From Streptomyces qinzhouensis (GTDB lineage: Bacteria > Actinomycetota > Actinomycetes > Streptomycetales > Streptomycetaceae): 64,000 nt of DNA. Below are positions 1-9,154 of the stretch, piece after piece; within the stretch, counting starts at the first letter, position 1; every line of letters starts with the position of its first letter. Under the pieces are notes generated by a model that had not been told where the DNA came from, made no database searches, and saw only the letters and a list, made by a program, of their open reading frames with translations. A program made the position numbers and the translations under genes. The stretch covers positions 4,650,001-4,714,000 of the forward strand of contig NZ_CP042266.1 of NCBI RefSeq assembly GCF_007856155.1. Reading direction: 5' to 3'.

Positions 1-555
1 GAAGGGCACGGAGACCTTCAGCCGGTCGTGGAAGATGCCGGTGGCCACGTACTGGCCGGTGGCAGGCTCCCGCTCGAAGACGTAGACGACCGCCCGGCCC
101 TCGTCGTTCTCCACCCGCCAGTAGTGGGGGATTCCGGCGCGGGCGTACTTGAGGGGCTTGGTCTCGCGGTCCCGGCTCACGGACTCGGGAGAGACGACCT
201 CGATGGCGAGGAGGACGGACGAGGCCGGGAGCCGGCTCTGGGCGTGGCTGTCGACGGTCTCGGCCTCTACGACGATGACATCCGGTTCCAGCCGGTTCTG
301 GCCGTCGATGTCGATCGTGAACTGCGGGACGACCTCGTAGTCCTCGGGCGCGAGAGACATCAGCTTCCACTCGATGAAGCTGATGGCTCGCGCGTGGAAC
401 ATCCTCTGCGGACTCACGAAAACAAGGCTCCCGTCGATCAGCTCCGTATGCGGAGGCAGGTTCGGAAGCGTGTCCAGGTCGTCAGCGGTCCAGCCGTCGG
501 CAGGTGGCATCGGCCAGCCCTGTTCGGGCTGAGGTGCCTCGGGTTCGACGCTCAT
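1..555 (-). CDS. Uma2 family endonuclease (DUF820), 3' end outside window
   Basis: The reading frame runs open from an ATG at 555 to the left edge, giving 185 codons with no stop, so the C-terminus is missing. The protein opens MSVEPEAPQPEQGW and carries the Uma2/DUF820 pattern: an N-terminal ELIDG segment, LEPDVIVVE, and then IEVVSPESVSRDRETKPLKY followed by YARAGIPHYWRV. Uma2 proteins have a PD-(D/E)XK-like nuclease fold; the ExD-type and ExxSPxS residues are visible. They are numerous in Streptomyces and their physiological role is largely unknown. GGGAG lies just 5' of the chosen ATG; an in-frame ATG at 567 has no comparable ribosome site. Monocistronic as far as visible. Confidence 0.85.
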   Translation of the reverse strand, partial: MSVEPEAPQPEQGWPMPPADGWTADDLDTLPNLPPHTELIDGSLVFVSPQRMFHARAISFIEWKLMSLAPEDYEVVPQFTIDIDGQNRLEPDVIVVEAETVDSHAQSRLPASSVLLAIEVVSPESVSRDRETKPLKYARAGIPHYWRVENDEGRAVVYVFEREPATGQYVATGIFHDRLKVSVPF

Positions 556-663
556 CAGTGCTCCCATGCGACGGAGTCTCGCCGGTGCGATCAGGTTATC
601 CGGCCGGAAGGGGATGAACCCCGCCGAACGGGTGAACGGGCTACTGGTGTTGACGCCGGGCCC

Positions 664-1890
664 TCAGCGGGACGGGGTGATGCGGCCCGTGACCTCGCCG
701 AGGCCGACGCGGGTGCCGTCCGGGCCCGGGGCCCAGGCGGTCAGGGTGACGGTGTCGCCGTCCTCCAGGAAGGTGCGCTTGCCGGTGGGGAGGTCGAGCG
801 GGTCGCGGCCGTTCCAGGTCAGTTCGAGGAGGGAGCCGCGCTGGTGGAGCTCGGGGCCGCTGACCGTACCGGAGCCGAAGAGGTCGCCCGTACGCAGTGA
901 GGCGCCGTTGACCGTCATATGGGCCAGCTGCTGGGCCGCCGTCCAGTACATCGTGGCGAACGGGGGCTCCGCGACCGTATGGCCGTTGACGGCCACGGAG
1001 ATACGGATGTCGAAACCGCCCGGCTCCTCCTCTTCGGAGTCGTCGAGATACGGCAGCGGCGGGACGTCCCGGGCGGGCGGGGCGGTGCGGGCCGCGGCGA
1101 GGGCTTCCAGCGGGGTGACCCAGGCCGAGACCGAAGTGGCGAACGACTTCCCGAGGAACGGGCCCAGGGGCACGTACTCCCAGGCCTGGATGTCCCGCGC
1201 CGACCAGTCGTTGAGCAGGGAAAGACCGAACACGTGCTCGGGGAAGTCGGCGAGCGGCACCGGACTGCCCTGCGGGGTCGGGGTGCCGACGAGGAAGCCG
1301 ACCTCCGCCTCGATGTCGAGCTTCACGGACGGCCCGAAGACGGGCGCCGGGTCGGTGGGCGCCTTGCGCTGCCCCCGGGGCCGTACGACCTCCGTCCCCG
1401 AGACCACCACCGTGCCCGCCCGGCCGTGGTAACCGATCGGCAGATGCTTCCAGTTGGGGGTCAGCGGTTCGCCGTCGGGGCGGAAGATCCGGCCCACATT
1501 GGTGGCGTGGTGCTCACTGGCGTAGAAGTCGACATAGTCCGCGACCTCGTACGGGAGGTGGAGCGTGACCGCGTCCAGCGGGTGGAGCAGCGGCTCCACC
1601 GCGGCCCGGTGGGCGGGGACCGTGACCCAGCCGGTCAGGGCCCGCCGGACATCGCGCCATGTGGTCCGGCCGGCCGCGAGCAGGGGGTTGAGGCCGGGGC
1701 GGTCGAGCAGCGCGGCATAGGGGGAGCCGAGGGCGACGGCGGCCGCTCCCGCGTCGAGCACATACCGCCCGATGCGGACGCCGATCCTGCGGCGCTCCGG
1801 TTCGGCGGGGGTGGTGAAGACGCCGTAGGGGAGGTTGTGCGGGCCGAAGGGATCGCCCTCGGCCAGGTCGAGCGGGCTCTGCTCGGACAC
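664..1890 (-). CDS. fahA: Fumarylacetoacetase
   Basis: The 408-residue product fits fumarylacetoacetase, the last step of tyrosine/homogentisate catabolism, which hydrolyses fumarylacetoacetate to fumarate and acetoacetate in the cytosol. The N-terminus has the family's FGPHNLPYGVF block. The C-terminal catalytic domain shows DFYASEHHATN, the metal-binding region SVKLDIEAEVGFLVG, and LLNDWSARDIQAWEYVPLGPF, FLGKSF and GSGTVSG blocks typical of the FAH fold. Length matches the family (about 400-430). The homogentisate and maleylacetoacetate genes are not next to it. The upstream 109 bases to the next gene leave room for its own promoter. Confidence 0.95.
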   Translation of the reverse strand: MSEQSPLDLAEGDPFGPHNLPYGVFTTPAEPERRRIGVRIGRYVLDAGAAAVALGSPYAALLDRPGLNPLLAAGRTTWRDVRRALTGWVTVPAHRAAVEPLLHPLDAVTLHLPYEVADYVDFYASEHHATNVGRIFRPDGEPLTPNWKHLPIGYHGRAGTVVVSGTEVVRPRGQRKAPTDPAPVFGPSVKLDIEAEVGFLVGTPTPQGSPVPLADFPEHVFGLSLLNDWSARDIQAWEYVPLGPFLGKSFATSVSAWVTPLEALAAARTAPPARDVPPLPYLDDSEEEEPGGFDIRISVAVNGHTVAEPPFATMYWTAAQQLAHMTVNGASLRTGDLFGSGTVSGPELHQRGSLLELTWNGRDPLDLPTGKRTFLEDGDTVTLTAWAPGPDGTRVGLGEVTGRITPSR

Positions 1891-1999
1891 GGTGCCTGCC
1901 TCGCTTTCGATGCTGCTCTCGGCGTTCGCGGGGTTCGCGATACGGGGAAGATGCCGGGAACACGTTACGTGGGGGACCCACGCGACCGGCAGGCCCTGG

Positions 2000-4216
2000 T
2001 TATCCCGTCATCCGGGGGAAACGCTTCACCCAGGTGCGGTGGAAGACGGCCTCCCCGCGGGACGGCCCGCCACCGCGGTGTTCCCGGCAGATCACCTCGT
2101 CCTCGGCGATGAAGTCCGCGGCGTCGCAGGAGAGGACCGAGCGGGCCTCGACGGTGATGTCCCAGGCGAGTTCGGGACGGTGGAAGCGGAGCGTCCAGGC
2201 CGTCTCGGCGCGGGCGGACAGCGGATCGTCGGCCCGGATCGACCGGAGCTCCCGGGCGTCCTCGAAGACCTCCAGACCGTCCGGGTACACCCGGCTCGCG
2301 CCCGCCGCGCCCCAGCGGCGGGGATCGGACTCCAGCCGCCATTCGTCCGTACCGAGGTCCCTGGTCAGCATGCGCTCGGGGCGGTGCTCCTCGGGGGCGG
2401 TGAGCGGGGCGGGCGAGACCACGCCGAGCGGTTCGACGCCTTCCGCCGGATCCGGGGGCCGGGCCGCCGGGTCCGGGGCACCCCCGTACACCGGGAGGTC
2501 GAGCCGGGACCCCTCCGGGAGCAGGACGAACCCCGCCGGTGAACCGGGCGCGGGCCAGACCCAGGGCCAGTACGCGGAGGACACCGCGAGCCTGATGCGG
2601 TGCCCGGGCGGTACGGAGTACCCGGCCGCGGCCAGGGTCAGCTCCACGTCCTCGGTGGCGCCCGGGGTCCAGGCGCGGGCCCGTTCGGCGCCGTGGCGGG
2701 CCGCGAGGTTCAGCACGCCCCGGGTGATCAGCGCGGACTCGCCGCCGGGCGCGAGATCGCACAGCCGTACGGCCAGCTGCCCGTACGGGACGTCCATCCG
2801 CAGCCTCAGCGTCACCCGGGGGCGGCCCAGGACGGTGACACCGTCACCCGGGACGGGGAATTCGAAGCACACGGAGCGCGCGTCCTCCTCGCGCTGATCG
2901 GGCGGCAGATCCGCGGCCCGGCCGGTCTCCGACAGGGGGCGGCCCGCGTCCGCACCGGTGTGCTGGGGGGAGCGGACCGGCGCGGGGGCGCCCCGGAGGG
3001 CGTACGGCACGGTCCGGACGGCGGGGGAGGGCCAGTCGGGCAGCGCGAGCCAGCGGCCGGCGGGCTCGTTTCCGGTGCCGGGGCCGATCGGCTGGACCAG
3101 AAGTGCGGGCCCGGTGTCGGGGCCGGGGTCCCCGGCCCGCAGATGCCGGTCCCACCAGCGCAGCGTCTCGTGGTGGAAACCGATCGCGGGGCCGGGCCCC
3201 GGCTCGTCCGGATAGTGGTGGGCCCAGGGGCCGATCAGCCCGCGCACCCGGCCGGCCGGAAGGGTCTCCAGCAGCCGGAGCACGGTGTCGCGGTAGGGAG
3301 AGTGCCAGCCGCTGACGGCCAGTACGGCGGCCCGGACCGAACCGGTCGGGGGGCCGGCGCCGGGGCCGGGGCCCGCGGCCGCCGCGGGCGGGGACCAGGT
3401 GTTCCAGTGGTCGTCACGGAGCTGGTGCGCCAGGGCGCCGTACAGCGGTGGCTCCACCGCCGCCGTCCGGGCCGCCCACAGCTCACGCCAGTGGTCGCCC
3501 GCGTACCGCGGATCGGGCGGTGCGCAGAGCGCGGCCAGCAGAGCGGTGGAGCGGGCGGGCAGGGCGTCGGCCGCGACCGCCCCGCCGAGCAGGGCGCCGT
3601 CCTCGCGGTAGGGGTCGAGGCTCGCGTCGACCGCGACGACCGCCCGGAGGGGTACGGGCGCGAGCGCGGCGGCCCGCAGGGCGATTCCGGCACCGGGCCC
3701 GAGGCCGAACATGCCGATCCGGCCGTCGCTCCAGGGCAGCGCGGCCAACCACTCGACGACCTCCGCGGCATCGGCGGCATCGGCCGCCGCGGCCAGGGCG
3801 AGGGAGCGCCCGGAACCGCCCCAGGGGCCGGCCGGCAGGCCCTCGCCCGAACCGTGGCCGCGGGCGTCGACGCGTACGGAGGCATAGCCATGGGTCGCGT
3901 ACCAGGGATGGCGGTGGGCGTCACGGGCCGCGGTGGCGTCGGTGAGGCGCCCGGGCGCGTATTCGAGCAGTACGGGGACGGGCGCGTCGGTGCGCGGACG
4001 CCAGACCCGGGCATGGAGGCCGACGCCGTCGTGGAGGGGGATGCGGAGGTCGTCGCGGCGGACGTCGTACGGCCCGGAACCGGAGCCGGGCGTGGCATGG
4101 CCGTACGGTCCGGGGGTGTACGGTCCGGGGGCGTGCGGGGAGTGGGTGCCCGTGGAGTGGGTACGCCTGAGGTCGGTGTGCGGGGTGTGGTCGTACGGTT
4201 CGGAGTGCCGGCTCAT
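2000..4216 (-). CDS. CocE/NonD-type hydrolase homologue lacking the nucleophile
   Basis: The 738-residue protein has a His/Tyr/Pro-rich leader of about 50 residues, then an alpha/beta-hydrolase domain of the Xaa-Pro dipeptidyl-peptidase/CocE type (VRVDARGHGSGEG near 115-125), a jelly-roll-like C-terminal domain (RPRVTLRLRMDVPYGQLAVRL, HRIRLAVSSAYWP) and a further tail of about 150 residues. In this family the nucleophile sits in a GxSxG turn. Here the turn reads GMFGLGPGAG (168-177) with Gly173 at the serine position. The usual GWxD aspartate is Ser306 (GWHS). The histidine motif GPWAHH (His333) is kept. It may be a non-catalytic member or use other residues. ATG at 4216 is the start; the conserved domain begins near residue 50, so a later start is possible. 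Confidence 0.75.
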   Translation of the reverse strand: MSRHSEPYDHTPHTDLRRTHSTGTHSPHAPGPYTPGPYGHATPGSGSGPYDVRRDDLRIPLHDGVGLHARVWRPRTDAPVPVLLEYAPGRLTDATAARDAHRHPWYATHGYASVRVDARGHGSGEGLPAGPWGGSGRSLALAAAADAADAAEVVEWLAALPWSDGRIGMFGLGPGAGIALRAAALAPVPLRAVVAVDASLDPYREDGALLGGAVAADALPARSTALLAALCAPPDPRYAGDHWRELWAARTAAVEPPLYGALAHQLRDDHWNTWSPPAAAAGPGPGAGPPTGSVRAAVLAVSGWHSPYRDTVLRLLETLPAGRVRGLIGPWAHHYPDEPGPGPAIGFHHETLRWWDRHLRAGDPGPDTGPALLVQPIGPGTGNEPAGRWLALPDWPSPAVRTVPYALRGAPAPVRSPQHTGADAGRPLSETGRAADLPPDQREEDARSVCFEFPVPGDGVTVLGRPRVTLRLRMDVPYGQLAVRLCDLAPGGESALITRGVLNLAARHGAERARAWTPGATEDVELTLAAAGYSVPPGHRIRLAVSSAYWPWVWPAPGSPAGFVLLPEGSRLDLPVYGGAPDPAARPPDPAEGVEPLGVVSPAPLTAPEEHRPERMLTRDLGTDEWRLESDPRRWGAAGASRVYPDGLEVFEDARELRSIRADDPLSARAETAWTLRFHRPELAWDITVEARSVLSCDAADFIAEDEVICREHRGGGPSRGEAVFHRTWVKRFPRMTG

Positions 4217-4535
4217 GGCGGGGCCTCGGTACGCGGGTGCGGGGTGCCCCGGCGGCGGTCCCGGGGCCGTGGGACGGGCCTCGGAGCGGGGTGGCGCGAT
4301 CCGCTCCGGCGGCGTCTCCGGGGTCGGCTCCGGAGCCGTTCACCGGGCCGGTCACGGCCGCCGTCGCCGATACCGCCGAAAGGGCTCACCTCTGGTCGTA
4401 TTTACTGATCACGAACATACCGGGGGTGGCGGGAAGGCGCCCACGGTGATCCAAACACGACCGGATACGCTGACTTGAGTGAATCCGGAGACACATCGAC
4501 AATCCGTGTGATTATCAGCAGACAGGAGACCCCTC
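4217..4535. other. Divergent promoter region between the CocE-like gene and polyprenyl synthase
   Basis: These 319 bases separate two divergent genes and hold no gene that I can support. Most is GC-rich, but 4398-4422 is AT-rich (TCGTATTTACTGATCACGAA) and is the likeliest place for the leftward promoter. The rightward gene has AGGAGA at 4525-4530 ahead of its GTG. I could not assign -35 and -10 boxes with confidence. Confidence 0.4.
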
Positions 4536-5546
4536 GTGACCGTCGTCGGGCCGTTCGGGCTGAGCGTGCGGGACCAGGCTCTTGAAGCCGATGTCCAGAA
4601 CGGACTGTCGGCCGTGGAAGCGGGTCTGCTCGAAGCCACCAAGAGCGAGGTGCCGTTCATCACGGAGTCGGCACAGCACTTGGTGCGCGCCGGGGGCAAG
4701 CGCTTCCGGCCGCTGCTGGTGATGCTGGCGGCCCAGTTCGGCGACCCGTACGCGCCCGGAGTCGTACCGTCCGCCGTGGTCGTCGAGCTGACCCATCTGG
4801 CGACGCTCTACCACGACGATGTGATGGACGAGGCGGACGTCCGGCGCGGGGTGGCCAGCGCCAATGCCCGCTGGGGCAACTCCGTCGCCGTGCTGACCGG
4901 TGACTTCCTCTTCGCCCGGGCCTCCCACATCCTCGCCGATCTGGGCCCGGAGGCCGTCCGCATCCAGGCGGAGGCGTTCGAACGGCTGGTCACGGGCCAG
5001 ATCCTGGAGACCGCCGGGCCGCGCGACGGCCGCGATCCGGTCGAGCACTATCTGGACGTCATCGGCGGCAAGACGGGATCGCTGATCGCGGTCTCCGGCC
5101 GGTTCGGCGCGATGATGTCCGGTGCGGACGACGGGATCACGGACATCCTCACGCAGTACGGAGAGCGGCTCGGCGTGGCCTTCCAGCTCGCCGACGACGT
5201 CCTCGACATCGCCAGCGACTCCCACGAGTCCGGCAAGACGCCCGGTACGGATCTGCGCGAGGGCATCCCCACCCTGCCGGTACTCCATCTGCGGGCCCGG
5301 GCCGCGGCCGAGGGCCGGCCGGAGGACCTCGCGCTGGTCGCGCTCCTCGACGGCGATCTGACGGACGATGCCCGGCATGCGGAGGTGCTCGCCGGACTGC
5401 GGGCGCACCCCGCGCTGGAGCGCGCCCGGAGGGACACCGTCCGGTACGCCGAGGAGGCGCGCGCGATGCTGGCCCCGCTGCCCGAGTGCTATGCGAAGGC
5501 CGCGCTGGAGGAACTCTGCGACGCGGTGGTGCACCGCGCGGGCTGA
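4536..5546 (+). CDS. Long-chain trans-polyprenyl diphosphate synthase
   Basis: The 336-residue protein is a class I trans-isoprenyl diphosphate synthase, likely making the long side chain of menaquinone in the cytosol. The GGKRFRPLL motif (53-61), first aspartate-rich motif DDVMD (94-98) and second DDVLD (220-224) are intact. The residue five before the first motif is Ala89; a small residue there is associated with long-chain products rather than C15. The start is GTG at 4536, preceded by AGGAGA. Its presence close to a nuo cluster and kor genes is consistent with a role in respiratory quinone supply, although that is inference. The 3' end is followed by GCGGGC hexamer repeats (about 5547-5570). 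Confidence 0.93.
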   Translation: MTVVGPFGLSVRDQALEADVQNGLSAVEAGLLEATKSEVPFITESAQHLVRAGGKRFRPLLVMLAAQFGDPYAPGVVPSAVVVELTHLATLYHDDVMDEADVRRGVASANARWGNSVAVLTGDFLFARASHILADLGPEAVRIQAEAFERLVTGQILETAGPRDGRDPVEHYLDVIGGKTGSLIAVSGRFGAMMSGADDGITDILTQYGERLGVAFQLADDVLDIASDSHESGKTPGTDLREGIPTLPVLHLRARAAAEGRPEDLALVALLDGDLTDDARHAEVLAGLRAHPALERARRDTVRYAEEARAMLAPLPECYAKAALEELCDAVVHRAG

Positions 5547-5703
5547 CGCGGGCGCGGGCGCGGGCGCGGCTGAGGCGGTCCCGTACAGCCGCCGGACGAG
5601 GCGGCACCGTACAGCCGCTGCGCGAGGCACGGCAGGGCCGGGCGGACCGGCCGGGAAAACGGCGGTCTGCCGTTCCGCCGTCCGGGCGGTCAGACTGATT
5701 CCC

Positions 5704-6492
5704 ATGACCTCCACGAGGACCTTTCCGACGGCGGACCCGGCCACCGACCGACTGATCGCCCGCTTCACCGAGGAGCTGCGGTCCGTGGTGAAGCCGGTCG
5801 CGATCTGGGCCCATGGGTCGGTCGCGGCCGGTACGGACTACCGCCCCGGCCGCTCCGACCTCGACCTGATCGCGGTCGTCGAACGGCCGTGCTCCCGGCA
5901 GGAGGAGCGGAAGCTCGCCGTGTTCCACCGCGGCCTGGAGACCGCGGGACCGCTCGCGGAGAGGCTGCACTGCAGCTACCTCCCCGCCGCCGAGCTGGGC
6001 GACCCCCGGCGCGAACATCCGACCTGGGCCCACCGGGAGCTGTTCCGGCGGCCCGTCACCCCGGTGACCCGCAGCGAACTCCACCGCTTCGGGCTGGTGC
6101 TGGCCGGACGGCCGGTGGGCGAGCTGCTCCCCGAGGTGACGGAGCGGCAGCTCCGCGAGTACATCGTGCGGGACCTCAAGGACTACTGGCTGCCGCACCT
6201 CGAGGACGAGAAGCTGTTCCACGCCGATGTCTGGGTCGACTTCGGGATGCTGACCCTCGCCCGGGCCGTGGTGACCCTCCGGGACGGCCGGCTGATCTCC
6301 AAGGCCGAGGCGCTCGGCGTCCTGGCCCGGCTCGGCGCCCCCGCCGCCGTGGTGGCGGACGTACGACAGCGGCGGTACGCGGACGAGCCGGTCCGCGCCT
6401 CGGACGAATGGCGGGCCCGGCGGGCCGAACTGGCACTGGAATTCCTGCGCCCCCGGGTCCACCGGATAGCCGCCGGAGACGGCCGCGTGTAG
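5704..6492 (+). CDS. Nucleotidyltransferase-fold protein
   Basis: The 262-residue protein has the pol-beta-type nucleotidyltransferase signature near residues 38-60: HGSVAAGTDYRPGRSDLDLI, that is GS followed about 11 residues later by DLDL, which supplies the metal-binding aspartates. The C-terminal half is helical, as in aminoglycoside adenylyltransferase-like proteins (a DUF4111-like helical region). The substrate cannot be told from sequence; an aminoglycoside role would be a guess. The ATG at 5704 is taken as start because the conserved fold begins about 35 residues in; no clear Shine-Dalgarno sequence precedes it. Confidence 0.75.
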   Translation: MTSTRTFPTADPATDRLIARFTEELRSVVKPVAIWAHGSVAAGTDYRPGRSDLDLIAVVERPCSRQEERKLAVFHRGLETAGPLAERLHCSYLPAAELGDPRREHPTWAHRELFRRPVTPVTRSELHRFGLVLAGRPVGELLPEVTERQLREYIVRDLKDYWLPHLEDEKLFHADVWVDFGMLTLARAVVTLRDGRLISKAEALGVLARLGAPAAVVADVRQRRYADEPVRASDEWRARRAELALEFLRPRVHRIAAGDGRV

Positions 6493-6661
6493 GGGGAACC
6501 CAGGGGAAGGGCCGCTGAACGGGTGAGGCCGGGGCGGGAACCCTCATCCCTCAGCAGTACTCCCAATTGCTCCCGCGGATTGACGCCCCGGCGCCGGTGA
6601 TTTGGTCAGATGGAACCACTGCTCGACACGTGACCACGTGACCACGGAGGTAGGCCACACC

Positions 6662-7975
6662 ATGGCACCGAACGACGACAGCGCACAGACCGGCCAGGAG
6701 ACGGGAGAGCCCGGCATCCGCCGCCGCCGCGCGGCGCGGTACGCCCTTCCGGTGGCGGTCGCCGGAGTCGCGGCGGCGACCATCGGGCTCGTCCCGGCCC
6801 TCGCCGCCTCCGGCGATCCGGACCTGCCGAAGATCACCGCTCAGGAGTTGATCGAGAAGATCGCGGCGTCCGACACCCAGCAGTTGTCGGGCTCCGTGAA
6901 GATCAGTACGGATCTGGGCCTCCCCGACCTCGGGGGCCTCGGAGGCTCCTTCCTGTCGGGCGGCGGTCCGGGCGGCGGCCACGGCGGCGGTCCGGGCGGC
7001 AAGGACGGCGCCGAGGGCAAGGAGGGCTCGTCGGCGGCCCCGGACGCCAAGCTGGCCCAGCTCGCGACCGGTTCGCACATCCTGCGGGTGGCGATCGACG
7101 GCCCCGAGCGGCAGAAGGTGTCGATCGTCGAGAAGACCTCCGAGTACAGCCTCATCCGCAACGGAGACGAGGTGTGGGGGTACGACAGCGGGTCGAACGA
7201 GGTCTTCCACCACAAGGGCGCCGGGACCGGCGCGGGCGACAAGGAGAAGAAGGCCGCCGCGCCGAAGGAACTGCCGACGCCCAAGGTGCTCGCCGAGGAG
7301 GTGCTGAAGGCCGCCGAGGGGACGACGTCGGTCACGGTCGACGGCACGGCGAAGGTGGCCGGACGCTCCGCGTACCAGCTGGTCGTCAAGCCGGAGCAGA
7401 GCGGTTCGACGATCGGCTCCGTCAGGATCGCGGTCGACTCGAAGACCGGGACGCCGCTGAAGTTCTCCGTCATCCCGGCCTCCGGCGGGAAGGCCGCGGT
7501 CGACATCGGCTTCACCAAGGTCGACTTCGCCGCGCCCGCCGCCTCGACCTTCGACTTCGCCCCGCCCAAGGGCGCGAAGGTGAAGGACGCGGAGGAGCTG
7601 CGGAAGGAGGCGGAGAAGGCGGGCAAGGCCGGAGAGAAGGACGGCCTCGGCCACGGCGCCGGCTTCGGCGGCCTCAACAAGCTCGGGGGTGCCGGTGGTC
7701 CCGGTGGCGCCAAGGTGATCGGCGAGGGCTGGACCACCATCGCGAGGATCGGCTCCCCGGCCGGTCCGGGCACGGACCTGCCCAAGGGGGGTGGGCTGCC
7801 GCCGGAAGCCGACAAGTTCCTCGGCTCCTTCGGGGACTCGGTGAGCGGCAAGTTCGGCTCGGGCACGGTCTTCAAGACCCGCCTGGTGAACGCGCTGATG
7901 ACGGACGACGGCACGGTCTACGTGGGTGCCGTCACCAAGGACGCGCTGGTCAAGGCCGCGAACGGCGACCGATAG
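6662..7975 (+). CDS. LolA-like secreted/membrane-anchored lipoprotein-carrier-type protein
   Basis: The 437-residue protein begins with a charged leader and one hydrophobic segment (RYALPVAVAGVAAATIGLVPALAASG, about 22-46), reading as a signal peptide or anchor. Downstream it resembles the LolA/LppX beta-sheet fold of outer-membrane-lipoprotein-carrier family proteins in actinobacteria (LQL repeats, VRIAVDSKTGTPLKFSVIP). A Gly-rich insert (GGPGGGHGGGPGG, about 100-112) and a Lys/Glu-rich segment (about 305-340) break the fold. GGAGGT lies just before the ATG at 6662. The next two genes encode an ABC exporter on the same strand, which suggests a joint role in envelope transport or sensing. The last codons are tandemly repeated past the stop (see the repeat at 7944-8047). 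Confidence 0.8.
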   Translation: MAPNDDSAQTGQETGEPGIRRRRAARYALPVAVAGVAAATIGLVPALAASGDPDLPKITAQELIEKIAASDTQQLSGSVKISTDLGLPDLGGLGGSFLSGGGPGGGHGGGPGGKDGAEGKEGSSAAPDAKLAQLATGSHILRVAIDGPERQKVSIVEKTSEYSLIRNGDEVWGYDSGSNEVFHHKGAGTGAGDKEKKAAAPKELPTPKVLAEEVLKAAEGTTSVTVDGTAKVAGRSAYQLVVKPEQSGSTIGSVRIAVDSKTGTPLKFSVIPASGGKAAVDIGFTKVDFAAPAASTFDFAPPKGAKVKDAEELRKEAEKAGKAGEKDGLGHGAGFGGLNKLGGAGGPGGAKVIGEGWTTIARIGSPAGPGTDLPKGGGLPPEADKFLGSFGDSVSGKFGSGTVFKTRLVNALMTDDGTVYVGAVTKDALVKAANGDR

Positions 7976-8047
7976 CAGGCTGGTGAGGGCCGCGAACGGC
8001 GACCGCTGGAAGGCTGGTGAAGGCCGCGAGCGGCGACCGATGGAGAA
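7944..8047 (+). repeat. 34-bp tandem repeat straddling a stop codon
   Basis: Three copies of a 34-bp unit start at about 7954, 7988 and 8022, each holding GGCCGCGAACGGCGACCG (one base differs in copy 3) and preceded by GCTGGT. The first copy encodes the last residues (KAANGDR) and the stop of the LolA-like gene; the others are non-coding. Because 34 is not a multiple of three, the copies would not stay in frame. Confidence 0.9.
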
Positions 8048-8209
8048 CGTACGGCAGCCCGGGAGACGGGTCGTCCGGCCCCGGCGCGGGACCGCGCCGG
8101 GGCCGGCGTGCTCGGTACTCGTACCGCCCCTTGCACGGGCGTACGGTGAACGGAGCGGGCGGCCCGGGAGACCGGGCGCGTGGTGCACGGCGGACGACGG
8201 GGGAACGGA

Positions 8210-9154
8210 ATGACAGCGGTCATCGAGACACGGGGGCTCACCAAACGCTTCAGGGGCGGTCAGCTCGCCGTCGACCGGCTCGACCTCACCGTGCCCGCCG
8301 GCAGTGTCTTCGGCTTCCTCGGCCCGAACGGTTCGGGCAAGACCACGACCATCCGGATGCTGATGGGCCTGATCGAACCGACCGCGGGCCGGGCGACGGT
8401 GCTCGGCGAGACCATGCCGGCCGCGGCCCGTACGGTCCTGCCGCAGGTCGGCGCGTTGATCGAGGGCCCCGCGCTCTACGGCTTCCTCAGCGGGCGGGAC
8501 AATCTGCTGCGGTTCGACGCCGCGGACCCCACCGCCGACCCCCGGACCCGGCGCGCCCGGGTCGCGGACGCGCTGGACCGGGTGGGCCTGGCCCCGGCCG
8601 CGGAGAAGAAGGCCAAGGCGTACTCCCTGGGGATGAAACAGCGCCTCGGGCTGGCCGCGGCCCTGCTGCGGCCCCGGCGGCTGCTCGTCCTCGACGAACC
8701 GACCAACGGACTCGACCCCCAGGGCATGCGGGAGATCCGGGCCCTGGTCCGGGAGCTGGCCGCCGACGGTACGACCGTCTTCCTCTCCTCCCATCTCCTC
8801 GACGAGATCGAACAGGTCTGCACCCACGCCGCGGTGATGGCCCGGGGCAGGCTGCTGACCCAGGGCTCCGTCGGAGAGCTCGCGGCTCGGGCCCGGGGGC
8901 GGCTGGCCGTGCTGACACCGGACCCGGAAGAGGCCGCCCGGGTGCTCAAGGAGCGGGGGATCACCGAGGTCGCCGTCGATCCCGAGGGGGGCAGGGTCAC
9001 CGGCGATCCGCCGGGCCCCGGCGCCGAACTCGCCGAACTGACCGCGGCGCTGGTCGCGGCGGGGGTGCGGGTGCGCGGGTTCGGGGTGGAGCGGGCGTCA
9101 CTGGAGGACGCGTTCGTGGCGCTGACGGGGGAGGGATTCGATGTCGCGGGCTGA
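8210..9154 (+). CDS. ABC transporter ATP-binding protein (ABC-2 exporter type)
   Basis: The 314-residue ATPase shows the full nucleotide-binding set: Walker A GPNGSGKTT, Q-loop near PQVGALIEGPALY, signature YSLGMKQRLGLA, Walker B RLLVLDEPTNGLD and the H-loop SSHLLDEIEQ. The C-terminal extension resembles the ABC-2 (DrrA/CcmA-like) group. ATG at 8210 is chosen over an in-frame GTG at 8180 because GGGGGAACGGA directly precedes it and the conserved fold starts at once. The stop overlaps the permease start by 14 bases, so the two are translationally linked. Confidence 0.95.
   Translation: MTAVIETRGLTKRFRGGQLAVDRLDLTVPAGSVFGFLGPNGSGKTTTIRMLMGLIEPTAGRATVLGETMPAAARTVLPQVGALIEGPALYGFLSGRDNLLRFDAADPTADPRTRRARVADALDRVGLAPAAEKKAKAYSLGMKQRLGLAAALLRPRRLLVLDEPTNGLDPQGMREIRALVRELAADGTTVFLSSHLLDEIEQVCTHAAVMARGRLLTQGSVGELAARARGRLAVLTPDPEEAARVLKERGITEVAVDPEGGRVTGDPPGPGAELAELTAALVAAGVRVRGFGVERASLEDAFVALTGEGFDVAG

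Noticed and set aside
7944..8047. Possible CRISPR array
   Set aside because: The three 34-bp units are contiguous tandem copies with no unique spacers, so they are not CRISPR.
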